DNA from: CALBTQ01 sp036725605
GTDB lineage: Bacteria > Lernaellota > Lernaellaia > Lernaellales > Lernaellaceae
Length of the DNA stretch: 64,000 nucleotides
NCBI GenBank assembly: GCA_036725605.1
Contig: DAIMDW010000031.1
Location: 1-64,000 of the forward strand
Direction of reading: 5' to 3'
Below are positions 15,726 to 24,072 of this stretch, piece by piece (positions within the stretch are counted from its first letter, which is position 1; each line of letters starts with the position of its first letter). The notes under the pieces were generated by a model. The model did no database searches, was not told the DNA's origin, and saw only the letters and a program-made list of their open reading frames with translations. Both the position numbers and the translations under genes were made by a program.

Positions 15726-15754
15726 GCCACGGTCTTGCCCGTAGGGCATGGCCG
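15726..15754. repeat. Short hairpin repeat shared with 61550-61578
   Basis: A 29-bp imperfect palindrome (GGTCTTGCCC-GTA-GGGCATGGCC core) that matches 61550-61578 at 25 of 29 positions. It lies 26 bp after pyrE and could also slow or stop transcription, though no T-tract follows. Confidence 0.6.
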
Positions 15755-15801
15755 GGCAGAATGTCGTCCTGACCTTTTTTCCATCGGGCCATAAACAATG
15801 A

Positions 15802-15826
15802 GGCGACCGCCGCAATGGCGATCGCC
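15802..15826 (-). terminator. Hairpin downstream of glnN
   Basis: GGCGACCGCC (15802-15811) pairs with GGCGATCGCC (15817-15826) around a 5-nt loop with a single G-U pair. It lies about 30 bp past the glnN stop on the minus strand. The following bases are only moderately T-rich (TCATTGTTTATGG), so it is either a weak terminator or an mRNA 3' end stabiliser. Confidence 0.5.
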
Positions 15827-15854
15827 CCGTTGTCGTCATAGTTTTCTCGGTTGC

Positions 15855-17957
15855 TTACATTTTATGCAGAATGGTCGAGTATTTGGGGAGAGCCCAAATC
15901 GCATCTTCCACTTCGAGTTCGATCGCGTTGCACACCAGGCGCAATTCTTCGAGCGCCGCGCAGCCCGCGTCGCCGAGGTAATCGGCGCAGCCGGCCAGAT
16001 CGTCGTGGGCCATCGCGTCGGCTTTGGCGAACACTTCGTCGACCGTGTTCAGGCCGCTTTCGAAACGCTCGAACAGATTCTCGAGTTTGTCGATGTTCTT
16101 CTCCAGCAGCTTCCGGCCTTTGCCGCCGGCCGAAAGCACCGCGGCCGACGAAGCCATGCCCTGTAGATGCTTGATCAACGCCGGGCGCACCTGCGTCCGC
16201 GCGATTTCCGCCAGCACGTTGAGCTCGAGCATCTTGATCTTGACGTACTGTTCGCGGCGGATTTCCACCCGCGCGTGAATCTCATGACCGGTCAGCGTTT
16301 CGTACTTCTCGAACAGCGCGATCACCTCGGGCTGCAGGTACGTGTACAACGCCTCGGGCGTGTTGCGCGCGGCGGGCAGGCTGCGTTTTTTCGCCTCGGA
16401 GTGCCAGTCGTCCGAGTAATTGTTGCCGTCGAAGCGGATGCGTTCCACCTCGTTGAGTGTGTCGCGGATGGCGGCCAGCGCGGCGTCCTTCACGTCGTCC
16501 AATTTTTCCTGATAGGCCGTGATGCGGTCGATCATCGTTTCCAGCCCGGCCGCGACCATCAGGTTCAGCGCCGTGGTCGATTCGGAGATGTTCTGCGACG
16601 AACCGACCGCGCGGAACTCGAACTTGTTGCCGGTAAAGGCCACCGGCGAGGTGCGGTTGCGGTCGGTGGTGTCCAGCGTGACGCCGGGCAGGTGACGGAC
16701 CTTCAGGTCCAGGCTCGCCTCGTGCAGATCGGCGATGTCCTTGCCGCCGGCGATCGCGTCCAGCACCGCCGCGATGTAGCCGCCGATGAACACCGACATG
16801 ATCGGCGGCGGCGCCTCGTTCGCGCCCAGGCGATGATCGTTGCCCGCGTCGGCCACCGACGCGCGCAGCAGACCGCTGTAGTTGTTGATGCCCAGCATGA
16901 ACGCGGACAAAAACGCCAGAAACTGCACGTTGCGCTTGGGCGCTTCGCCCGGCTCCAGCAGGTTGTTGCCGTCGCTGTCCATCATCGACCAGTTCAGGTG
17001 TTTGCCCGAACCGTTCATCCCGGCGAAGGGCTTCTCGTGCAGCAACACGGTCAAGTTGTGCTCGTCGGCCACCTGCCGCATGATCTCCATCGTCTGCAGA
17101 TTCTGATCGACCGCCAGGTTCGCATCAACGAACGTCGGCGCCAGTTCGTACTGGTTGGGCGCCACTTCGTTGTGCCGTGTCTTGAAGGGAATGCCCCGGT
17201 CGATGAGGATCTTCTCCACGTCTTCCATGAACGACAGCACGCGCGGACGGATCGACCCGAAGTAATGATCCTCGAACTGCTGCTGCTTCGCCGACGGCGC
17301 ACCCAGCAACGTGCGGCCGGTCAGCAGCAGGTCAAGCCGATCCTGGAAAATGCTCTTGTCGACCAGGAAGTATTCCTGCTCCGGTCCGACGGTCACCTTC
17401 ACCTGCCGCGCGGTGCGGTTGCCGAACAGCTTGAGCATCCGGTAAGCCTGTTTTTCCACCTGCCCCAGGGAGCGCAGCAGCGGGGTTTTCAGGTCGAGCA
17501 CTTCGCCGTTGTAGGACATGTACACCGACGGAATGACCAGCGTTGCCGACTTGCTGCCGTTCATGATGAACGCCGGGGAGGTCGGATCCCACGCCGTGTA
17601 GCCGCGCGCCTCGAAGGTGCTGCGCATGCCGCCGGAGGGGAACGACGAAGCGTCCGGTTCGCTCTGAATCAGTTGGCCGCCGGAGAACCGTTCGATCGGC
17701 CGGCCGTCTTCCAGGGTCAGAAACGCATCGTGCTTTTCGGCGGTGACGCCGCGCTGCGGCTGAAACCAGTGCGTGAAGTGCGTCGCGCCGTGATCCTGCG
17801 CCCATTCCTTCATCGCATGCGCGACCTGGTCGGCCAGTTCGCGGTTCAGCTTTTCCTTCTGCTCGATGACGTTCATCAACGCTTGGAAGGCCGGTTTGCT
17901 CAAATGGCGTGACATTACGTCACGGGTAAACACCTTGGCGGCAAACTTTAAATGCAT
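15855..17957 (-). CDS. glnN: Glutamine synthetase, type III
   Basis: A 700-residue GSIII subunit, the long dodecameric class unlike GSI (about 450-470). It forms glutamine from glutamate, ammonia and ATP in the cytoplasm. Characteristic stretches include RPIERFSGGQLIQSEPDASSFPSGG, the catalytic VTVGPEQEYFLVD, HNEVAPNQYELAPTF, LLHEKPFAGMNGSGKH and GNDHRLGANEAPPPI. The C-terminal helical extension after residue 600 is complete. GGAG 13 bp upstream supports ATG 17957. It is a single-gene unit with no nitrogen regulator nearby; no other GS is in the window. Confidence 0.96.
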   Translation of the reverse strand: MHLKFAAKVFTRDVMSRHLSKPAFQALMNVIEQKEKLNRELADQVAHAMKEWAQDHGATHFTHWFQPQRGVTAEKHDAFLTLEDGRPIERFSGGQLIQSEPDASSFPSGGMRSTFEARGYTAWDPTSPAFIMNGSKSATLVIPSVYMSYNGEVLDLKTPLLRSLGQVEKQAYRMLKLFGNRTARQVKVTVGPEQEYFLVDKSIFQDRLDLLLTGRTLLGAPSAKQQQFEDHYFGSIRPRVLSFMEDVEKILIDRGIPFKTRHNEVAPNQYELAPTFVDANLAVDQNLQTMEIMRQVADEHNLTVLLHEKPFAGMNGSGKHLNWSMMDSDGNNLLEPGEAPKRNVQFLAFLSAFMLGINNYSGLLRASVADAGNDHRLGANEAPPPIMSVFIGGYIAAVLDAIAGGKDIADLHEASLDLKVRHLPGVTLDTTDRNRTSPVAFTGNKFEFRAVGSSQNISESTTALNLMVAAGLETMIDRITAYQEKLDDVKDAALAAIRDTLNEVERIRFDGNNYSDDWHSEAKKRSLPAARNTPEALYTYLQPEVIALFEKYETLTGHEIHARVEIRREQYVKIKMLELNVLAEIARTQVRPALIKHLQGMASSAAVLSAGGKGRKLLEKNIDKLENLFERFESGLNTVDEVFAKADAMAHDDLAGCADYLGDAGCAALEELRLVCNAIELEVEDAIWALPKYSTILHKM

Positions 17958-18387
17958 CTTTATCCGTCTCCTTGAAAATGAGAGTTGCTGGCTTTTTGTG
18001 AACGACCTGGCTGTTACTTTTCTTCGCAGTCGATAGAAGCTATTTTCTGCATTTGACGCGGTTTGTCAATGCAAAAAAGACCTATTTTGGAAATTTATAC
18101 ACTCGAAAGTGCCATATCTAGTGTAAAGGGTGGGTTGGTGCGGTTTTTAAATATATGTAAAATATCATTGGGCAGCCACGCTAATGACACAATATTCCGA
18201 TGGATTTCCCCGGGCGCGGACAAACCGGTCAAGCGTTCGCGACTTTCGGTCGATATTAATGATTTGCTTTTTATGAAAAAACGGGCTGTGAATTGAACGC
18301 TTTCGCTCGCGCGAAGGTCTTGTAAGCGGGGATACGGATAGAGTATGGTGATGCAACTTTTACGCGTGACCAAGGAGTGATTCGACC
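17958..18387. promoter_or_regulatory. AT-rich divergent region glnN / cohesin-like gene
   Basis: A 430-bp gap without a convincing gene. For glnN, TTGACA (18069-18064, minus strand) is followed 17 bp later by AAAATA (18046-18041), a weak -10. The stretch 18080-18190 is distinctly AT-rich compared with flanking coding DNA. A 77-codon frame at 18063-18296 has no ribosome binding site and no recognisable protein character. For the plus-strand gene, AAGGAG at 18372-18377 lies 10 bp before GTG 18388. Confidence 0.4.
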
Positions 18388-18936
18388 GTGCGCCGTGTGA
18401 TCCTATATCTGATTGTCGTGTTGATGGGCTTTTCCTGCCTGGCGGTGACCTGGCACCTGGAGCCGCCGATTCAACGTATGCCCAAACCCAAAGCGAAAGC
18501 GGCGCAAAATGGGCCGGCGAAAAAGGAATTTCACGTTCGCCTGTTTTCCCGCCAGAAGATCGAGCTCGACGAACTGACCGTCGAAATCGAGTGGGACGAA
18601 GGGGTGATCGACAAACCGGTCGTCAAATACGGCATGGTGACCCGCCGCGCCCGGCCGCGCCTGCGGGCAGCCGGCAATCACGCGACGATTCATTTTAAAA
18701 ACATGAGCGGCGAAAAGGCGCAGATCGTCGGCCGCGGCCCGATCGCGCGCCTGTCGTTCCGGCAGGTGGATCAGGACGCCAAACTCGGTTCGCGCTCCGT
18801 GCGCGTTCTGTCGGCCAAGGGCCTGACGCCCGCCGGCGAGCAAGTCGACGTTGCCGGAATCACCGTGGCGCGGTATACACCAAAGGTGAAAAAAGCGCCG
18901 CCGAAGGCGGAAGCGCCGAAAGGGAATGATCAGTGA
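18388..18936 (+). CDS. Membrane-anchored protein, possible cohesin-like beta-sandwich
   Basis: A 182-residue protein with one N-terminal hydrophobic helix (VILYLIVVLMGFSCLAVTW), a Pro/Lys-rich linker, and a domain of about 110 residues made mainly of strands. The segment ELTVEIEWDEGVID, HATIHFKNMSG and GPIARLSFRQVDQDAKLGSR have the rhythm of cohesin-type domains, but similarity by eye is weak. The C-terminus is Lys/Pro/Ala-rich. GTG 18388 follows AAGGAG. The stop overlaps the GTG of the Wzz-like gene (GTGA at 18933), so a joint envelope role is likely. Confidence 0.6.
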   Translation: MRRVILYLIVVLMGFSCLAVTWHLEPPIQRMPKPKAKAAQNGPAKKEFHVRLFSRQKIELDELTVEIEWDEGVIDKPVVKYGMVTRRARPRLRAAGNHATIHFKNMSGEKAQIVGRGPIARLSFRQVDQDAKLGSRSVRVLSAKGLTPAGEQVDVAGITVARYTPKVKKAPPKAEAPKGNDQ

Positions 18937-20495
18937 GCGAAACCTTGCGTCAGACAAAAAGTCTTGATGTGGAAACCAAGCGGTTCGCCATCGAGGATTA
19001 TCTGGCCATCTTGCGTTATCGTAAGTGGCTGATGGTCGTCCCCACGGTCGTGCTGGTGCTGGCCACGGCCTTCGGCAGTCTGTTTCTGACCGACATCTAC
19101 CGCGCGCAAACGTCGATTCTGATCAGCGCCGGCGACGTCCCGGACGATTTCGTGCGCACCACGGTCAACGATCCGATTCAGGAGCGCATCACCACCATTC
19201 GCGAGCAAATTCTCTCCGAAACGTTGCTGCTCAACATCGTCAACAGTTTCGGCCTCTATCCGGAAATGGCCAACCGGCCGACCGAAGAGTTGATCGCGCG
19301 GATCAAAGGCAACATCCGCCTGCAGATCTACGGCAAAAACGCTTTCACCATCAGCTACACCGGCACCGATCCGATGGTCGTGCAATCGGTGACCAACCGC
19401 CTGGCCCAGATGTTCATCGAGGAAACCGTCGGCGATCGCCAGAAGAAGGCCAAGGCGACGATGGACTTTCTCGCCCAGCAGTTGGAAGAGGTGAAAGTCA
19501 AACTCGACGGCCAGGAACAGGTGGTCGCCGAATTCAAAAAACGCAACATCGGCCTGCTGCCCGAGCAGATGGAAGCCAACCAGCGTACGCTGGACCGCTA
19601 CCAGTTGGAACTGCAGAGCATCGACGATCAACTGCGCGCCTACGAGGGCAACAAGAGCCTGCTCGTCAGCCAGATGGTGCAGTTGCAGGGCGCGCTCATG
19701 ACCGCCGGCGGCGGCCAGTTGGTTACCGCGCAGCAACAGCTCGAAGCGCTCGAAGCCGAACTCAAACAGGCCCTGCAGGACAAAACGCCCGAGCACCCCG
19801 ACGTCGTCGCCCTCAAGAGCAAGATCGCCGCGCTCAAGGCCGAAATCGGCACCAACGTCATGGTCGACGGGCAGCAGTTCCGCGTGACCTCGGTCAACCG
19901 CGATCTGTACAACAGCATCCAGCAGACCGAAATCAAAATCCGCTCCCTGTCCGGCCGGCGCGCGTCGGTGCAGAGCGAAATGGCCAAGCTCAATTCCGAC
20001 GTCTCCAAGGCGCCCGCCGTCGAGCAGGAACTGTCGGGTCTGATGCGCGACTTCGACAAGCTGCGCGAGACCTACCAGGATCTGCAAAAGAAATACATGG
20101 AAGCCAAACAGGCCACCGCCCTCGAAGCGCAGCAGAAGGGGCGGCAGTTCAAGATCATCGACGAGGCGCGTTTTCCGGAAAAGCCCTACAAGCCCAATCG
20201 GCCGCGGCTGGTCGCGCTGGCCTTCGTCATCGGCCTGATGCTCGGCATGGTCGCGATTTTCATCACCGAGCACATGGACCACAGCATCCGCGACGACAAC
20301 GATCTGGCCGCGTTCACCGGTAAAACCGTGCTCGCGACGATCCCGCGTTTCGAGATGGAGAAAGACCGCATCGCACGCAGCAACATGATCAAACTCGCCA
20401 TCACCGCCGCGGCGGCGATCGGCTTTTTGATTCTACTGTTCATCATTCTCAAGGTGGGATTCGGCTTCAATCCGCTCAGGCTGATCGGCCGCTAA
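18933..20495 (+). CDS. Wzz/GumC-type polysaccharide co-polymerase
   Basis: A 520-residue inner-membrane protein of the chain-length determinant/exporter family. It has the N-terminal Wzz region (FAIEDYLAILRYRKWLMVVPTVV with the first membrane helix), a periplasmic coiled-coil part from about residue 160 to 400 (EEVKVKLDGQEQVVAEFKKRN; QELSGLMRDFDKLRETYQDLQKKY), and the typical Pro-rich junction EKPYKPNRPRLVALAF leading into the second helix. A third hydrophobic helix lies near the end (MIKLAITAAAAIGFLILLFII). There is no tyrosine-kinase domain. It probably sets the length of an exported polysaccharide, but no polymerase or export genes are adjacent. Confidence 0.85.
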   Translation: MSETLRQTKSLDVETKRFAIEDYLAILRYRKWLMVVPTVVLVLATAFGSLFLTDIYRAQTSILISAGDVPDDFVRTTVNDPIQERITTIREQILSETLLLNIVNSFGLYPEMANRPTEELIARIKGNIRLQIYGKNAFTISYTGTDPMVVQSVTNRLAQMFIEETVGDRQKKAKATMDFLAQQLEEVKVKLDGQEQVVAEFKKRNIGLLPEQMEANQRTLDRYQLELQSIDDQLRAYEGNKSLLVSQMVQLQGALMTAGGGQLVTAQQQLEALEAELKQALQDKTPEHPDVVALKSKIAALKAEIGTNVMVDGQQFRVTSVNRDLYNSIQQTEIKIRSLSGRRASVQSEMAKLNSDVSKAPAVEQELSGLMRDFDKLRETYQDLQKKYMEAKQATALEAQQKGRQFKIIDEARFPEKPYKPNRPRLVALAFVIGLMLGMVAIFITEHMDHSIRDDNDLAAFTGKTVLATIPRFEMEKDRIARSNMIKLAITAAAAIGFLILLFIILKVGFGFNPLRLIGR

Positions 20496-20627
20496 AAGGA
20501 AAGCCGCACTTCGCACGGCGTGAAAGGAATCCTGGATCCCCGGGTCAAGCCCGAGGATGACGGTAAGAATTGTCATGCCCGCGCAGGCGAGCATCCAGGA
20601 CCGGCAGATACCTTTCCTGACCTTACC

Positions 20628-21596
20628 TTACGCTTTCAATTTAGCGACCACGTCGCCGAAGAACAGCGCGTCCTTCACCCGCGCTCCGCGCGGTCGCATC
20701 GCGTCGTCGGCGTAAAGTTTGGCTTCACCGCTCTTGATCGCGTACACATCCTTGTCCAGCTTGACGGTCAACTGCCGCTTGGCGCCGACCTGCTTCATCC
20801 ACTCTTTTTCTTCGTCGGGCAGATCGCTGATCTTGGCGATGTACACGTCGATGCGGTCGGTCGACACGCGCTTTTTCTTGCCGTCCTTTTTGATCGTTCG
20901 CTCCCACGGCATGGTCTGCAATTTGAAAAGCTTGCCTTCCTCGATCTTGCCGTAGGCGCCGGCCCGCATGTTGAAAAACAAATTGACGATGTCGTCGTAA
21001 TACACGTTGGGCGGAATGTGCCGCGCTTGCGGTTTTTTTCTTTTGCCGTTTTTCACGCGCGTTTTGATCCACCGCCGCGATTTGTAGTTGAAGTAATGCC
21101 GCGATTCGCTCGTGCCCTCGGTCGAAATCAGCTTCGTGTAAAAACTCGAGGTCACAAACCGCATCCCCTGCGGCGTTTTCTCCGGGCTGAAGGTCGAGGT
21201 CAACACCTGCTTGCGGTACTTGACCACCTGCGCCGCCAGCCCCGTGATCGTCGCTTCTATCGACGCGGTGAACGTTTCTTCCGCCGTGCGCTTGAAGGTG
21301 ATCTTCCCCTGCGCCGTCTTCGCGGTCATGAAGCGAATCTCGAACTTGATGCTCTCGTTGATGAACTGCTTCGCGATCGCCGCCGGCGGCGCCCAACTCG
21401 ACGGATCGGTCTTTTTAATGCCCTCGGCCTTTTGCGGCTTGGCGGCTTCCTGCTCCACTTTTATTTCGAATTTGTCGGCGAACGCCGACGTGCCGAACAA
21501 CAATATGCTGGCCGTCGCGGCCAATCCCGTGACCATAAAATCGCGACGGTCCATCCCGGATGCCTGAGCTGCATGATGGCGGCTTTTATCTTTCAC
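20628..21596 (-). CDS. Exported DUF3108-domain protein
   Basis: A 322-residue (or 308, from the internal Met at 21554) exported protein. The N-terminus carries MDRRDFMVTGLAATASILLFG, a signal sequence with a twin-arginine-like RRDF. The mature part resembles DUF3108: FINESIKFEIRFMTAKTAQGKITF, FVTSSFYTKLIS, HYFNYKSRRWIKTRVKNGKRK and YYDDIVNLFFNMR. It is basic and of unknown function, predicted periplasmic or outer-membrane associated. It is transcribed alone, convergent with the Wzz-like gene. Confidence 0.75.
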   Translation of the reverse strand: MKDKSRHHAAQASGMDRRDFMVTGLAATASILLFGTSAFADKFEIKVEQEAAKPQKAEGIKKTDPSSWAPPAAIAKQFINESIKFEIRFMTAKTAQGKITFKRTAEETFTASIEATITGLAAQVVKYRKQVLTSTFSPEKTPQGMRFVTSSFYTKLISTEGTSESRHYFNYKSRRWIKTRVKNGKRKKPQARHIPPNVYYDDIVNLFFNMRAGAYGKIEEGKLFKLQTMPWERTIKKDGKKKRVSTDRIDVYIAKISDLPDEEKEWMKQVGAKRQLTVKLDKDVYAIKSGEAKLYADDAMRPRGARVKDALFFGDVVAKLKA

Positions 21597-21798
21597 GATC
21601 CGGTCCTTTCGTTTTGCTTATCGCCAAGATAATTGGCGGCTCCTATGCTGTCAAACGGCCGCCCGCGGAAACATGCGTCTCCTTGGGCGGCCCCCTTACA
21701 TTCCTTTAGACACCGCCGCGCCGCAAAAGGATCACCGCAATTCACATTACCGGTTGTTGCCGATGTATGCGGGAGCTTTGGGATGGTTTGGTTTTGTT

Positions 21799-21897
21799 AG
21801 CCCCGCCAGGGGCGACAGATTTGTAGCCCGGTGCGCAAGCGCCGGGAAAAAATGTCCGATTTCACCCAAGCCCCGCAGGGGCGGCAGACGCAATTCA
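21799..21897. repeat. Dispersed intergenic repeat blocks
   Basis: Inside the 387-bp gap 21597-21983. TAGCCCCGCCAGGGGCGACA, continuing to a GCCCGGTGCGCAAGCGCCGGG hairpin (about 21824-21844), recurs with changes at about 23890-23940; the block 21865-21897 recurs at 84-116. The rest of the gap holds the Rrf2 gene's operator region and nothing else recognised. Confidence 0.7.
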
Positions 21898-21924
21898 GCC
21901 CGCTTGACGCCCACCTATGCTTCG

Positions 21925-21959
21925 TATATGATATATATCATATAGGTCATATATGATAT
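21925..21959 (+). promoter_or_regulatory. Palindromic operator upstream of the Rrf2 regulator
   Basis: TATATGATATATATCATATA (21925-21944) is a perfect 20-bp inverted repeat. A further ATATGATAT copy lies at 21951-21959, overlapping a second palindrome TCATATATGA (21947-21956). The 9-mer ATATGATAT thus occurs three times, once inverted, in 34 bp, in otherwise GC-rich DNA and 25 bp before the ATG of a DNA-binding regulator. Autoregulation is the simplest reading. Confidence 0.65.
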
Positions 21960-21983
21960 CGGGGAAATGAAAAGAGGGCCCGC

Positions 21984-22430
21984 ATGAAGCTATCGAAAAA
22001 GGGACAATACGCCCTGCGCGTGCTGCGTCATCTCGCGGAAAATTACGGCGATAAACCGCTGTCGGTTTCGCATCTCGCGAAAATCGAAAACGTGCCCTAT
22101 AAGTACCTCGAGCAGATTTTATCCACCCTGCGCAAACAGGGTTTGCTCGTGAGCGCCCACGGCAAGGACGGCGGATACGCGCTGCGTCGTCATCCGGCGA
22201 AAATCACCCTCGGCGACATCATCCGCGCCGTTGACGGACCGCTCGCGCCGATCCCCTGCGCCAGCCGCACCGCGCCGCATCAAAGCTGCGACTGCCCGTA
22301 CCCCTTCGAAACCTGCTGGCTGCGTCAGGTGATGTTGCGCGTGCGCGACAACATCTCGGCCGTCCTCGATCAGGAGACGCTCGAGCAGATGACCCTCGAC
22401 GCCAATCGCTTCGACGAAGTCGCGCCTTAA
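21984..22430 (+). CDS. Rrf2 family transcriptional regulator with Fe-S-type cysteines
   Basis: A 148-residue DNA-binding protein of the Rrf2 family (IscR, NsrR, CymR relatives). The winged helix includes MKLSKKGQYALRVLRHLAE and the recognition region YKYLEQILSTLRKQGLLVSAHGKDGGYAL. After the wing, the region IPCASRTAPHQSCDCPYPFE holds three cysteines and a fourth follows in ETCWLRQVM; in IscR/NsrR-like members a similar Cys cluster binds an iron-sulfur cluster. GAAAAGAGGG precedes the ATG. The palindromic AT-rich operator just upstream suggests autoregulation. The signal could be Fe-S, redox or NO; the target genes cannot be named. Confidence 0.9.
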   Translation: MKLSKKGQYALRVLRHLAENYGDKPLSVSHLAKIENVPYKYLEQILSTLRKQGLLVSAHGKDGGYALRRHPAKITLGDIIRAVDGPLAPIPCASRTAPHQSCDCPYPFETCWLRQVMLRVRDNISAVLDQETLEQMTLDANRFDEVAP

Positions 22431-22568
22431 ACAAAAGCGGCTTGCCGCCGCGCCCGCTTTTGTGTACCAATAACCGAACGTGACATTTACTTGACGGCAG
22501 GCCACCGTGCGCTGGAGGTTTGCCGTCATTGTCGTTTTAAAAGCCGCCGACGAACGAGGATGTGCCCG

Positions 22569-23597
22569 ATGAACACCGCCGCCGAACAACGCCGTCCCTC
22601 CCTGCTGCGCGACCTGCGCGACAACGGTCCGATCTGGTTCATCTACCTGATGGCCATTTCGCTGCTCAACTACGAACTGACCAACGTGCGACCCGAACAC
22701 TACGCGGAGGTGGGCATACCGCTGTGGCGCTTTGCGATCACCGCCGTGTTTCCGTTGTTCTGGGTGATTGTCTATTTCTACTTCCGCGCCCGCGATTCGC
22801 AACGCCTGAAAAACCGTTGGCGGACCTTCGGGATCGTCGCCGGCGTGCTGTTGGGCCTGCCGCTGTTGGCCGTGATCGGCGCGCGCCCCAGCTACCTGAC
22901 CGAACAGCAGATCGTCATGTTCTACGAGTACGCGCAATTTTTGTGGGTGGCGCTCCTGCTGGCCCACGTGTGGTACACGCGCGGCTTTACGGCGGTCGCG
23001 TTGTTTTTCGGCGTCTGTTTTCTCTACGGCATCTGCCTGGAAAACATGGGGATCATCATCGGCTACTTCGGCGAAAGCCACTACCGCCACTACCTCGGTT
23101 TGAGTCCGGAGTTTTATCTGCCCGCGCCCGCCGCGACGATGCTGGGTTGGTGCATCGTCTTTTACATCTGCATCTGGCTGGCCGAGTATCTCGGCGACAA
23201 GCTGCGCTTCGTGCGCGGTCGGCCGCTGCGCCTGGCGCTGCTGACCACGGCGATCGCGCTGAGCCTCGACATGCAGATCGACCCGCTCGCCTCGCTCTCG
23301 GGCCTGTGGTGGAAGTGGGATCCGCGCCTGCCCGGTTTCTGGCTGGGCGTGCCGTTCATCAATTACGTGGCCTGGGCCGCCGCGTTTCTGCCCTTCGCCT
23401 TCGCCTATTTTTATTACAAGGGCCGCGAAGACCTGTCGCCCTGGCGGCGCAATCGTCGCTTGTTGCTCTGGGTGCCCTGGATGGTGCTGATCTGTCTGGC
23501 GATCGGCATGCCGATCATCATCCTCGCCGAGCGCGGCATCAGCGGACCGTCGTTTCAGATCGCCTTCGAATTCTGGGACAAGATCATGCCGTATTGA
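22569..23597 (+). CDS. CruF-like (DUF422/carotenoid biosynthesis) membrane protein
   Basis: A 342-residue integral membrane protein with about nine hydrophobic spans. The features IIIGYFGESHYRHYLGLSPEF, then LDMQIDPLAS, GLWWKWDP and GVPFINYVAWAAAFLPFAF match the pattern of CruF/DUF422 proteins, in which acidic residues in D-x-DP, W and GVPxxNxxxW motifs are conserved. CruF itself hydrates carotenoids at C-1'. No other carotenoid gene is nearby, so the substrate is uncertain. GAGGA 8 bp upstream favours ATG 22569 over ATG 22560. Its last 15 codons are repeated 201 bp downstream (23752-23800). Confidence 0.65.
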   Translation: MNTAAEQRRPSLLRDLRDNGPIWFIYLMAISLLNYELTNVRPEHYAEVGIPLWRFAITAVFPLFWVIVYFYFRARDSQRLKNRWRTFGIVAGVLLGLPLLAVIGARPSYLTEQQIVMFYEYAQFLWVALLLAHVWYTRGFTAVALFFGVCFLYGICLENMGIIIGYFGESHYRHYLGLSPEFYLPAPAATMLGWCIVFYICIWLAEYLGDKLRFVRGRPLRLALLTTAIALSLDMQIDPLASLSGLWWKWDPRLPGFWLGVPFINYVAWAAAFLPFAFAYFYYKGREDLSPWRRNRRLLLWVPWMVLICLAIGMPIIILAERGISGPSFQIAFEFWDKIMPY

Positions 23598-23599
23598 TG
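23551..23599 (+). repeat. Direct repeat, left copy (3' end of the CruF-like gene)
   Basis: The last 16 codons and stop region of the CruF-like gene. It matches 23752-23800 at 45 of 49 positions, in the same orientation, with 152 bp of repeat-type DNA between. Confidence 0.85.
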
Positions 23600-23631
23600 C
23601 CGGAGAGACGGGAGTGAAGGTTGTTGGCTTT

Positions 23632-24050
23632 TACCCTCTCCCGGTGGGAGAGGGTCGGCCGTAGGCCGGGGCGAGGGCGATGCATAGTATAAAGATATTT
23701 TATCGGTGTGTTTCACGCTTTTGGCGAAGCCAAAGGTGTGCTGATTAAAATCGTTCCGGATCGCCTTCGAATTCTGGGACAAGATCATGCCGTACTGATT
23801 GTTGAATGATAGCCTTCAAGCCCGTAGGGCGCAGGTCAATAGCGAAGGGCTTCAGAGATTGTCGATAAATGCGCCGATAGGCGACAAACAGCCCCATCAG
23901 GGGCGATAGAGGGTAGCCCGACCCGTAAGCGTCGGGCATTTTCCCCCAAGCTCTACACGCATTCACACTCAAGACGAGAAAATCGACAGTCTCTTCAGCC
24001 CTGGTATAAAAAGGACCAAATTAAAACAAACCCCTGAAAGGGGTGCTGGA
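23632..24050. repeat. Dispersed intergenic repeat mosaic and gene-tail copy
   Basis: The 475-bp gap 23598-24072 has no gene. It contains: a CCCTCTCCCGGTGGGAGAGGG hairpin (about 23634-23654); the 23-bp repeat at 23718-23740, identical to 10467-10489; the second copy of the CruF-like gene's tail at 23752-23800; blocks 23817-23850 (matching 6339-6372), 23890-23940 (matching 21799-21845), 23975-23993 (identical to 35-53) and 23998-24050 (containing ACAAACCCCTGAAAGGGGTG, matching 6405-6424). It is a join of pieces found separately elsewhere in the window. Confidence 0.8.
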
Positions 24051-24072
24051 CGTATTCACACCAATAAATGAA

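Noticed and set aside
16167..17912. A 581-codon frame opposite glnN, and similar long frames opposite selB (39230-41323), the cassette genes (46741-49215; 50265-51956) and the membrane glycosyltransferase (2727-4817)
   Set aside because: All are complements of confident genes in a GC-rich genome and show no signal peptides, motifs or ribosome binding sites.
18063..18296. 77-codon frame in the glnN upstream gap
   Set aside because: No ribosome binding site and AT-rich noncoding-like sequence with composition unlike the genes.
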